Below are positions 22,713 to 32,106 of a stretch of DNA of 64,000 nucleotides, in pieces. The stretch's first letter is position 1, and every line of letters starts with the position of its first letter. The stretch is from Pseudorasbora parva (lineage: Eukaryota; Chordata; Actinopteri; Cypriniformes; Gobionidae), in assembly GCF_024679245.1 (NCBI RefSeq), contig NC_090191.1:5039004-5103003 (forward strand), given 5' to 3'. The position numbers and the translations under genes are program-made. A model generated the notes under the pieces. The model saw nothing but the letters and a program-made list of their open reading frames with translations, made no database searches and was not told the DNA's origin.

Positions 22713-24137
22713 ACATTGAGGAAAATAAGTATTTGAACACTCAGCTATTTTGCAAGTTCTCCCACTTAGAAATCATGGAGGGGTCTGAAATTGTTGTAGT
22801 TAATGTATGATTTTTTAACTATTTATTTGTATGTGAGAAAATCAATGTTAATATTTGGTACAGTAGCCTTTGTTTGCAATTACAGAGGTCAAACGTTTCC
22901 TGTAGTTTTTCACCAAGTTTGCAAACACTGCAGGAGAATTTTGGCCCACTCCTCCACACAGATCTTCTCTAGATTAGTCAGGTTTCTGGCCTGTCGCTGA
23001 GAATCACAGAGTTTGAGCTCCCTCCAAAGATTCTCAATTGGGTCTAGGTCTGGAGACGGGCTAGGCCACACCAGTACCATGATATGCTTCTTACAGAGCC
23101 TCTCCTTGGTTATCCTGGCTGTGTGCTTCAGGTCATTATCATGTTGGAAGACCCAGCCTTGACCCATCTTCAATGCTCTAACTGAGGGAAGGAGGTTGTT
23201 TCCCACAATCTTGCAATGCATGGCCCCGGTCATCCTCTCCTTAATACATTGCAGTCACCCTGTCCCATGTGCAGAAAAACACCCCCAAAGCATGATGCTT
23301 ACCCCCATGCTAAACAGTAGGGATGGTGTTCTTGGGATGGTACTCATCATTCTTCTTCCTACAAACACATTTAGTGGAATTAGGACCAAAAAGTTCTATT
23401 TTGGTCTCATCTGACCACATGAATTTCTCAAATGACTCCTGTGGATCATCCAAAAGGTCATTGGCAAAATTAAGATGGACCTGGACATGTGCTGGTTTAA
23501 GCAGGTTAACCTTCTGTGCCATGCATGATTTCAAACCATGACGTCTTAGCATATTACCAACAGTAACCTTGGAAACGGTGGTCCCAGCTCTTTTCAGGTC
23601 ATTGACCAGCACCTTCCGTGTAGTTCTGGGCTGATTTCTCACCTTACTTAGGATCATTGAGACCCCACGAGGTAAGATCTTGCATAGAGCCCCAGTCTGA
23701 GGGAGATTGACAGTCATGTTTAGCTTCTTCCATTTTCTAATGATTGCTCCAACAGTGGACCTTTTTTCATCAAGCTGCTTGGCAATTTCCCCATATTCCT
23801 TTCCAGCCTTGTGGAGGTGTACAATTTTGTCTTTAGTGTCTTTGGACAGCTCTTTGGTCTTGGCCATGTTAGAAGTTGAATTCTTACTGATTGTATGGGG
23901 TGGACAGGTGTCTTTATGCAGCTAACGACCTCAAACAGGTGCATCTAATTTAGGATAATAAATGGAGTGGAGGTGGACATTTTAAAGGCAGACTAACAGG
24001 TCTTTGATGGTCAGAATTCTAGCTGATAGACAGGTGTTCAAATACTTATTTGCAGCTGTATCATACAAATAAATAGTAAAAAAAAATCATATTGTGATTT
24101 CTGAATTTTTTTATTAGATTATGTCTCTCACAGTGAT
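22713..24137 (-). mobile_element. Tc1-like transposon, one terminus truncated
   Basis: The left terminus begins TA|CATTGAGGAAAATAAGTATT. The same AAATAAGTATTTGAACAC block recurs inverted near 24035-24055 as the inner part of the other terminal repeat, but the outermost repeat is missing after about 24137. It encodes a broken minus-strand transposase. Confidence 0.75.
22865..23867 (-). pseudogene. Tc1-like transposase, broken
   Basis: Starts [20 protein letters not shown] at 23867. Paired helix-turn-helix DNA-binding regions come first, then DDE-box pieces: [12 protein letters not shown] (first Asp), [11 protein letters not shown] (second Asp) and [10 protein letters not shown] (Glu). A TAG replaces an expected codon just before HGG near 23292, a frameshift follows, and another frameshift separates LQTW from the C-terminal NYRKRLTSVIANKGYC. 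It cannot make a complete enzyme. Confidence 0.8.
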
Positions 24138-24448
24138 GCCATTAGAAAATAATAATAGTAATAAGTAATCTAATGCAAATACTCGCTGACGTTGACAATG
24201 CTCTGATAAAACGGCTCACTTGCACACCAGCTCTGCTTTTGTTTGCACTGATTCAATGCACTCTTACTCTTGCTTATAGATTTTGTATAGAATCATGATG
24301 TTTTTTTGAGTAGGGATGAAGTATGACATGTCTGCCATCTAGTGGTGGGGAGTTCAAATTAAATTTGACACCCTATTTGACAAAATCGGCCGTTTTATTC
24401 AGTGCCACATCTTGTAGAGTATACTCGACCGTGGCGCCTAGAGGGTAA

Positions 24449-25905
24449 ATGTCAGCATTCTGAAAGTGTGTTTGATAAGAGCCTTGTTTAGATGTATGAG
24501 GTCTAAGATGGGCCTGAGGCTGCTATCTTTTTTGAGGACGAGGAAATGGTGGCTGTAAAACCCTGACTCCCTCTGGGCGTGAGGCACCACCTCTAGCTTT
24601 TTTCATTAGTAGGCTTTCCACTTTGGTTTTGAGGACATGTGTCACGTTGCTCTCCACAGAAGTGAGCATCATACCTGCGAAACAGGTGGTTTGCTAGTGA
24701 ATTGGACGTTGGTCGTGCGGTGGGTGGGCCCAGGCGCCTGCGCTGTTGCTGGCTCGTGTCGGTAAAAAATGGCACCGCTTGGGATGCTTTTTTTCTGTGG
24801 TGAAATGCTCTGCAAAGCCATCCACCGCTGGGCCGTACAGGGGTAGTTGGAACGTTGAGGAAAACGGTTTTATTGCCCTTCTTTATCTCCATCAGGTTAA
24901 GCCATAGGTGGTGTTCCAGAATGTTCAGGCTGGCCATCGATCTGCCTATGGCTTGGGTGGTGGCTTTCTTGGTGTGAAGGGCCAGGTCTGTGGCGCTCCG
25001 GAGATCGGAAAGCCTCCTGATCTTGACCAGACTCACGCATATCACAGAGAAATTTGGCCTGAAATTCTTGCAGAACCACCATCGAGTGGAGCGTGGAGCC
25101 TGCTTGTCCAGCGGAAGCATACGCCTGATTCGCCAAGGCTGACGTAGTACGACAGGGCTTTGAGGGATGGGAGATGTTGTGCTTCCAGCCGATCACAGAG
25201 CGTGGGCAGAGGTGAGCCGCAACCATTTCCTCGAGTAGAGGAAGCTTCTCGTGGCCCTTTCCGATGCTGCCGTCAATGGTCGAGAGCGTGTGCGCCGTGG
25301 ACGGGCAGAGTGAAGTACCTGCCATGACTTCACCAGCTCTGCGTGCACCTCAGGGAAGAACGGAGCGCCTCTCTGTCAAGGGGCCTGTTGGAGCCCCAGT
25401 TGATACCACTCATCAAGGCGGCTGTGCGCAGGCTCAATCCAGGCCCAGGTCACCCACAGCTTTAGTGAGGACACAGCGTAGTTTGGGTTTCGCACCAGCC
25501 TTTGAGTTGTGATGTTGAGGGGATGGGGTTGTCAACGGTGCCCTCTGGTTTCCCAGTTTTTTTACACAGAGGTTTGGCCTGAAAAGGAAATGGGAGTGCG
25601 TGAGGGACTGGGTCGGGCTCTGCGAAGAGTGCCATCCGTGAATGGAGGGAGGAGATGGCCATACCGATGCAGTGAGAGCAGCCGAAACCAGCAATGGCAG
25701 TATCTGCGTGGTGCGCTCAGATTGCGCTGTTCTGCCGTTGGCTCATTCGGTTCCCACTGGCCAGCCAATAGCATGTGAGACGTCCGACACTGTTTTGACT
25801 GGGCAGTAGTGATTTTACAAATTACTTCAGTATATTTGAAAATAGGAGAATTCCCAGTGCGTCTTTGACGCAGTACAACTGACTATTCAAAAGGGAACCC
25901 TGTAA
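24449..25905 (-). pseudogene. DIRS-like capsid-type ORF and RT start
   Basis: Two overlapping minus frames read LLEEMVAAHLCPRSVIGWKH, HPSKPCRTTSALA and LRSATDLALHTKKATTQAIG. This is the capsid-like ORF1 I associate with fish DIRS elements. The RT start (SGFYSHHFLVLKKDSSLRPI) follows at about 24570-24490. At least one frameshift separates the two ORF1 pieces (near 24960-24900). Confidence 0.65.
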
Positions 25906-26388
25906 CAGTCAACTGAATCAATCGCAACACAGAATGATTCACTGAGTCGAATCACTCAAATCACTTCCAACACTGACTCCTGCTGGTCAAAAAGTGTAAA
26001 TGCAATGAGAACAATCAAACGTTTATAAATTCTGCAAACCAACTGTTCATTTTTTCATGGAAATTTAGTTTATTTAATCTACAAATCATAAATGTAATGC
26101 ATAAGTGTCTAAATACAAAACATACAATATAATGTGCTCTTTTAATAATTTGTAGTATGTAGAGTGTTTTTATAAGCTTTATGAGTTTTTTTTCCTTTAC
26201 AAGTTACTGAACTACTAGCTAGCTGAGTGGGACACTCAGAGATTGTTTTAAGTGTTTTTAGTCTAATCAAATGATTTAAGTCCATCAACTCTGACTCTTA
26301 CCAGTGACTGAACTACTGAACTAGAGCTGATTGACACAATCAGATATTTAGTGTTGTGTTTTTCTATTAATTATTCTCATCTTAAACA
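25906..26388. other. gene E intron just before the acidic exon
   Basis: Text near 26310-26330 (GAACTAGAGCTGATTGACA) matches the complement of 57750-57790, the same position upstream of gene C's first coding exon, so this is ancestral zinc-finger gene sequence. A plausible acceptor (catcttaaacag) is at 26388. Confidence 0.5.
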
Positions 26389-26484
26389 GGACAAACACAG
26401 AAAAACTCCTGGTTAAGCAACTGAGATCAACGTGACACTATTATACAGATTGCTTTCATTAAAGTGGAGAGTGAAGACATAAAG

Positions 26485-26971
26485 ATGGTGATTATTAAAG
26501 TGGAGAGTGAAGACTTGAAGATTGAAGAAATATGCAGCGTGAAAGATGAAGAAACTGAGGAACAAACAAAGAAAGTGGAGAGTGAAGAGAGTGAAGAGTT
26601 AAAGATTGAAGAAACATTCAGTGTGAAAGATGAAGAAACTGAGGAACAAACAAAGAAAGTGGAGAGTGAAGAGAGTGAAGAGTTAAAGATTGAAGAAACA
26701 TTCAGTGTGAAAGATGAAGAAACTGAGGAACAAACAAAGAAAGTGGAGAGTGAAGAGTTAAAGATTGAAGAAACATTCAGTGTGAAAGATGACGAAACTG
26801 AGGAACAAACAAAGAAAGTGGAGAGTGAAGAGAGTGAAGAGTTAAAGATTGAAGAAACATTCAGTGTGAAAGATGACGAAACTGAGGAACAAACAAAGAA
26901 AGTGGAGAGTGAAGAGTTAAAGATTGAAGAAATATTCAGCGTGAAAGATGAAGAAACTGAGGAACAAACAG
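26485..26971 (+). CDS. zinc-finger gene E, expanded acidic first coding exon
   Basis: This exon is the paralogue of the gene A and gene C first exons, but with six tandem acidic modules. Each is KVESEE(SEE)LKIEE-FSVKD-ETEEQTK, alternating 28 and 25 residues. The ancestral start codon seems lost: ATTGCTTTCATTAAAG at 26449 aligns with ATGGCATTTATTAAAG of gene A. The next in-frame ATG (26485, MVIIKVESEDLK) mimics the old start and is the one I choose. The exon is 487 nt and ends ACAG|gttggt in phase 1, as in the other copies. High similarity among modules implies recent expansion. The modules should be acidic and extended or coiled; whether they activate transcription is unknown. Confidence 0.8.
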
Positions 26972-28379
26972 GTTGGTTTATTCTCAAAGCTGAACACCGT
27001 AATTTATTGTTATTTTGTGTTTTAAACCCAATATCTACTATTATTATAACATACCTGAACATAAATAGTAGTAAATGAACATTTATAAACATGTCTTAGA
27101 AAAAAAAAAACAACAACATTAATGATCATCTTGAGACCAAACAATGGCCATATTCGGGCAGGACTAGTTTCCAGGGGGACGTTAGTGAAAATTCGTATTT
27201 AGTGATTTCAATCCGGTCCAAATCTGATTGAGACACTCTGAAATTTAGTTTGGATTGTTGAGGACAACAGTGTTTTTATGACCTACTGTTTTTGGCAAAC
27301 TCATCGGCCCTCTGAGAAATCTAATCCTGTCTGAATGCGACTGTCTGTGATTGCTGATGTTGTATTATCCTAAAGCTTCTCCTCGTGTGTTTTTTGACCT
27401 GCTGTTTACACACCAGTCTTCAGCATACTTACATTTCAATATGGATGGTATCTGACAAAAAAACATCAACACATACATTCAATGAAGAGAGCCAAATCAC
27501 AGAAACTGCAAAAATTGGCCTAGATTCCTCTGCTCACTCATGAACTATTACAAACAGCCACTCTATAAACTGGTGAAGTTTACTTAAATAGGTTTTTTTT
27601 AAATTATCAATTAAAGTTGTATTAACAAATAAAACATTAAAAGACGTGTATATTTCCCACCACTGTAATAAACACAGGGATGATGGTCTTGTTCAAACCG
27701 CTACATGAAATCACAGACGTTGAGAGATTGTGATCAGATTGTAAGATTTGTTACACAAACATGTCCTGTTAAAATACGGCTATAGGCACTGACACATATT
27801 AACATACAATTGTGCAAGTTGCTTTCAGTTAAAACACCTCAAACATGTCCTTTAGTCTGGGAATACCTTAAGCTTTGTCTGTGAAAATGGGGGGGAAATG
27901 TTATTTTCTTGACATGCATATTTGACACTGAGCTTGAACTGAGATGCAAATAACTTTTTAAAGGGTCACGAAACCCTAAACCAAATTGAGATTTTAGCAG
28001 CGTTATGAGTGTTGAGCATCATAGAAGTCAATGTCATCATCCATTTTTCTTATTGTAGTCGAAAACTAGTTCATTTTAAACCTATATTTAACTTCTACGT
28101 TTAAATTTATCTTTGTAAGTTTTGTCGTACTGTAGTACGGCGACCACTGACGACTCACCAGTCTCTCATAATTATTCATGAGTCTGTGTCCTTATCCTAT
28201 GAGAAGACGACTTCAGGACTGCTTGAAAATTACAGACAGGTGACTTTAATTGGGGATTAAACATTTACATTTGCAAGACAGTGGCCGTCCAGGGCCAAAG
28301 CTGCGCAGTACTGGTCCCTAGATAGTGTATATAACAAACATGCTATTGCTTTTGATGCTTTAAATGTCTCACTTGTTTT
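26972..28379. other. gene E intron between acidic and finger exons
   Basis: No gene. Around 27958 TTAAAGGGTCACGAAAC resembles the start of a common TTAA-type fish repeat; the far end is unclear. Confidence 0.4.
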
Positions 28380-29537
28380 ATGTCTGTTTTTTCCCTGAGT
28401 GCACTAAAAGAGGCGAGTCGTGACCTCAATGAAAGGGAAGAAGACCATTCTGATAAACATCATGATTTCATGACTGGAGAAAGAACAACACAGGCTAAAA
28501 AGACTTGCTCTAAAAAAAGAGCTCAAAAGACAGAAACTAAAAGTTTCACCTGCCAACAGTGTGGAAAGAGTTTCACTCACACAGGACGCCTTATAGTCCA
28601 CATGAGGATTCACACTGGAGAGAAGCCTTACACCTGCCGACAGTGTGGAAAGAGTTTCAGACATAAAGGAAACCTTGTAGCCCACATGAGAGTTCACACA
28701 GGAGAGAGCCCTTATGCCTGCCAACAATGTGAAAAGAGCTTCGGACATAAAGGAAACCTAGTAGCCCACATGAGAGTTCACACTGGTGAGAAGCCGTTCA
28801 CCTGCACTCTGTGTGGGAATGGCTTCACACAGGAACAAAGCCTTAAGAAACACACGAATGTTCACACTGGAGAGAAGCCGTTCACCTGCACTCAGTGCGG
28901 GAATAGCTTCACATGGGAACAAAGCCTTAGGGATCACATGAATAGTCACACTGGAGAACAGGCATTTGCATGTGATCAGTGCGGAAAGAGTTTCGGACGT
29001 AAATTAACTCTTAATTGTCACATGAGAATTCACACTGGAGAGAAGCCATTCAAATGTGAACAGTGTGGAAAGAGTTTCACTCAATTAGGAAGCCTTACAG
29101 TCCACAGGAGAGTTCACACCGGAGAGAAGCTTTACACCTGCCAACAGTGTGGAAAGAGTTTCACTCACACAGGAAGCCTTATAGTCCACATGAGGATTCA
29201 CACTGGAGAGAAGCCTTACACCTGCCGACAGTGTGGAAAGAGTTTCAGAAATAAAGGAAACCTTGTAGCCCACATGAGAGTTCACACAGGAGAGAGCCCT
29301 TATGCCTGCCAACAGTGTGAAAAGAGCTTCGGACATAAAGGAAACCTAGTGGCCCACATGAGAGTTCACACTGGAGAGAAGCCGTTCACCTGCACTCTGT
29401 GTGGGAATGGCTTCACACAGGAACATAGCCTTAAGAAACACATGAATGTTCACACTGGAGAGAAACTTACACCTAGCCTAGAAATCTTGACGCACCCTAG
29501 CGGCAGCAAATTGAATTTGCCCGCAAGTGTGGTCTAG
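28380..29537 (+). CDS. zinc-finger gene E, finger exon: 11 C2H2 fingers, then transposon-derived tail
   Basis: After KEASRDLNEREED and a basic stretch (KKTCSKKRAQK) come 11 fingers (C-x2-C-x12-H-x3-H) with TGEKP-type linkers, likely a nuclear DNA-binding protein. Fingers 1-7 (from 28550) recur as fingers 8-14 at a spacing of exactly 588 bp (7 x 84), the second block being cut after finger 11 by the element at 29475. The reading frame then runs 23 residues into linker and transposon (LTPSLEIL...) and stops at 29535. The exon start is uncertain: an acceptor-like ttttttccctgag|T gives one base before the frame, while the acidic exon leaves phase 1, so the join does not close. ATG 28380 is an alternative start. 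It may be expressed as an 11-finger protein or be decaying. Confidence 0.8.
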   Translation: MSVFSLSALKEASRDLNEREEDHSDKHHDFMTGERTTQAKKTCSKKRAQKTETKSFTCQQCGKSFTHTGRLIVHMRIHTGEKPYTCRQCGKSFRHKGNLVAHMRVHTGESPYACQQCEKSFGHKGNLVAHMRVHTGEKPFTCTLCGNGFTQEQSLKKHTNVHTGEKPFTCTQCGNSFTWEQSLRDHMNSHTGEQAFACDQCGKSFGRKLTLNCHMRIHTGEKPFKCEQCGKSFTQLGSLTVHRRVHTGEKLYTCQQCGKSFTHTGSLIVHMRIHTGEKPYTCRQCGKSFRNKGNLVAHMRVHTGESPYACQQCEKSFGHKGNLVAHMRVHTGEKPFTCTLCGNGFTQEHSLKKHMNVHTGEKLTPSLEILTHPSGSKLNLPASVV

Positions 29538-30005
29538 CAACTCTCAATTCCTATCTGAGCTGTATTCCTCAGAATCTGGACGGCCCAATCACATCGTGTA
29601 GGCTATAGATTCGGCGGGCGGGGCCATAATGACGACGGTCGAGTTGCGTTTGCGTGCTTCTAGTAACACAGAAACTGGCGAACGGCGGCGGTCTTTCGAA
29701 TCAGCTCTGACCGCGACTCTGGAAGACTTGGAGTTAAGCTTTCCTCTGAGAAAAGAACAAAGAGCGGCACTGAAGTCATTCTCAAAAAGGGAAGATGTGT
29801 TCGGAGTTTAGCTGACCGGATACGGCGAATGTTTAATCAGTCAGCGAGCTCCCCTTCACCGTCGTTGCTCCGGTTGGTATAGCGCTATCCTATCGCGTGC
29901 AGAGGGAGTTTGAAAGACAACCGTTTATCCCGCCCCTCGGATTGAGCCCTGTCAATGGTGAGTTTCCAGACCAAACATCTTGATGTGGGTCTGGCTTGTC
30001 AGGCT
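29475..30005. mobile_element. 531-bp non-autonomous element splitting the finger array
   Basis: AACTTACACCT occurs at 29464-29474 and 30006-30016 as an 11-bp direct repeat. The insert starts AGCCTAGAAATCTTGACG and ends GGCTTGTCAGGCT, with only AGCCT/AGGCT as clear inverted ends. No coding capacity. The long duplication does not point to one superfamily. Confidence 0.75.
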
Positions 30006-30006
30006 A

Positions 30007-30528
30007 ACTTACACCTGCACTCTGTGTGGGAATAGCATTACATGGGAACAAAGCCTTAGGGATCACATGAATAGTCACACTGGAGAACAGGCATTTGCAT
30101 GTGATCAGTGCGGAAAGAGTTTCGGACGTAAATTAACTCTTAATTGTCACATGAGAATTCACACTGGAGAGAAGCCATTCAAATGTGAACAGTGTGGAAA
30201 GAGTTTCACTCAATTAGGAAGCCTTATAGTCCACATGAGAGTTCACACCGGAGAGAAGCTTTACACCTGCCAACAGTGTGGAAAGAGTTTCACTCTAAAA
30301 GGAAACCTTGTAGCCCACATGAGAGTTCACAGTGAAGAGAAGTCATTTAAATGTGAACAGTGTGGAAAGAGCTTCAGATATAAAGATAATCTTAGGGGCC
30401 ACATGAGAGTTCACAGTGGAGAGAAGCCATTTAAATGTGAACAGTGTGGAAAGAGTTTCAGATATAAAGATAACCTTAAGGGCCACATGAGAGTTCACAT
30501 GAGAATTGGTTTTACAGACAGGAAATGA
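30007..30528 (+). pseudogene. stranded C-terminal fingers of gene E (6 fingers)
   Basis: Beyond the element the array resumes with YTCTLCGNS and six fingers, ending HMRIGFTDRK and a stop at 30526. The first finger here has Ile in place of the conserved Phe (GNSIT). Joining across the target site would still be one base out of frame (GAAACTTACACC against the usual pattern with one more T), so a 1-nt loss is also present. A further decayed finger (KKFPCLQC then stop) follows at 30540-30570. These fingers have no start or exon of their own, so they are probably untranslated. Confidence 0.75.
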
Positions 30529-30720
30529 TAACTCACACCAGAAAGAAGTTCCCATGTCTTCAGTGTTAGAAGGCTTTCTCATATTAAAGAGACCTTAAAC
30601 AGCATTTGAAAACTCAATCTGGAAATAAATATTTAAATATTTAAAGAAGCAGCAATTTTAAAAATCAACTGAATTGTCTCTTGCCATCACACTTTAAAGG
30701 CTGCAACATACACCGCAAAA

Positions 30721-30922
30721 ACAGAGAAAAAAGTTCTCGCTCCCAGGGCTGCGAGAACAAAATGACGTAATTTTGTTCTCACAGACCTGGTTTGGGAGTT
30801 CTCACAGCTTGTTCTCGACACATCGCCTGAGCAGAACTTTTTTCTTGCGGGTGTCCGAGAACTATTGTGTGATTGGTCATTTTGTTCTCGCAGCCCTGGC
30901 AGCGAGAACATTTTTTCTCTGT
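30721..30922. mobile_element. 202-bp MITE with ~46-bp terminal inverted repeats
   Basis: The left arm (ACAGAGAAAAAAGTTCTCGC ... AAAATGAC) is matched by the complement of the right arm over about 46 bp with two or three differences. Weaker pairing extends outward (GCAAAA/GCAAGT). The direct repeat at the target is unclear. An inverted internal relative is at 1811-1922. Confidence 0.8.
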
Positions 30923-31777
30923 ACTTGCAGAGTACGTTGTTGCCTTTACAGATACTCCTGAAAAGTCATGCAGATCTAAGGCTCTACTATTTCAAATGGC
31001 ACCAGAAAATATGTATCTGTGTGAAATTAGGGCTATATTCACACTGCATCTGAACCTGATGTTTAGAGTTTTGCCAAATGGTAACTCCATGTTCTGTAAC
31101 GATCGTCAAACTCTCATCAGCATTCAGATGTCTTTATCTGCGTTTGGCCCCGGGACTGCCGTGGGTTCATTCATCCTGTGTTTTTACTGTCGGTTCTTAT
31201 GGAGCTACTTTGACGATGGTTCTCGCAACAGAAGAAAGTTTATTAGAAATGTGGAAAACTGAGTTTTGATTTAATCTAAGGCCATGTTTACACCTGGTAT
31301 TAAGATGTTTTGGCGATCGGATCACAAGTAGAAGAGGAAGACTGATCAGACGTCTGTGAGTGAGAACTTGAACACACTGGAGAGCGAAATGAGACACTGT
31401 TGTTCATGTTTAATACTGTAAAGCTGCTTGATTTTAAGCAATTTATTGTATAAAGTCCTATAAAAAAATTCACATTGCTTTGATCAAATGCTTTCATTAT
31501 GCTTTATTAAAGTTCTTGCTGTTTTCTCAGTTTTGTTGTGCTAATTTTGTCATGTAGAGGTGTCTTATAAATGTTTTGAGATTAATGCTCTGAGCTTTAA
31601 ATAAGTAGTGAAAACATGAGCAAGAGAAAAAGCACAAGGACGAGCACAAAGAACGAAATAACTTGTTTTATTATTTCATAAGGAAAAGTTAGTTTAGGAT
31701 TAGTTGGGAAAGTGCATGATATTGTAGATTAGTCCATCCTTTAATGATTAATTTACCTGGAACACTGCAATAATCTA
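30923..31777. other. intergenic; no gene
   Basis: No frame or element with two supported ends. CCATGTTTACACCTGGTATT at 31283 resembles a repeated fish MITE end. Confidence 0.4.
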
Positions 31778-32106
31778 CAGGTCCTTCTCAAAAAATTAGT
31801 ATATTGTGATAAAGTTCATTATTTTCCATAATGTAATGATAAAAAATTAACTTTCATATATTTTAGATTCATTGCACACCAACTGAAATATTTCAGGTCT
31901 TTTATTGTTTTAATACTGATGATTTTGGCATACAGCTCATGAAAACCCAAAATTCCTATCTCAAAAAATTAGCATATCATGAAAAGGTTCTCTAAACGAG
32001 CTATTAACCTAATCATCTGAATCAACTAATTAACTCTAAACACCTGCAAAAGATTCCTGAGGCTTTTAAAAACTCCCAGCCTGGTTCATTACTCAAAACC
32101 GCATTC

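Larger units (their letters stand above)
20880..24445. mobile_element. TTAA-type DNA transposon inside the DIRS RT
   Basis: Left TTAA|CCCTTAGGCGCC and complement of right TTTA|CCCTCTAGGCGCC form a terminal inverted repeat at a TTAA-like target. Deleting it rejoins the RT reading (ending MLT, resuming QILAQIRPMD) in a sensible order. The interior is occupied by a hAT element and a Tc1-like element, so little of its own sequence remains. Confidence 0.65.
20041..25905 (-). mobile_element. decayed DIRS-like retroelement, multiply invaded
   Basis: The minus strand carries, in order, a capsid-like ORF (25325-24593), reverse transcriptase and RNase H (below). The pattern is that of DIRS-type tyrosine-recombinase retroelements, although the recombinase itself is not seen. 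The element is split at 20876-24449 by a TTAA transposon. Near the right end a palindrome GCGTCTTTGACGC (25859-25871) is noted. Exact ends are uncertain. Confidence 0.7.

Noticed and set aside
26427..27092. 221-codon open frame on the minus strand, serine-rich repeats
   Set aside because: It is the antisense of the tandem acidic exon; repetition in the sense frame keeps the other strand open. The sense frame matches paralogous exons and splice sites.
30773..30961. 62-codon frame similar to one at 1767-1961
   Set aside because: The similarity is due to a shared MITE in opposite orientations, not to a conserved gene.
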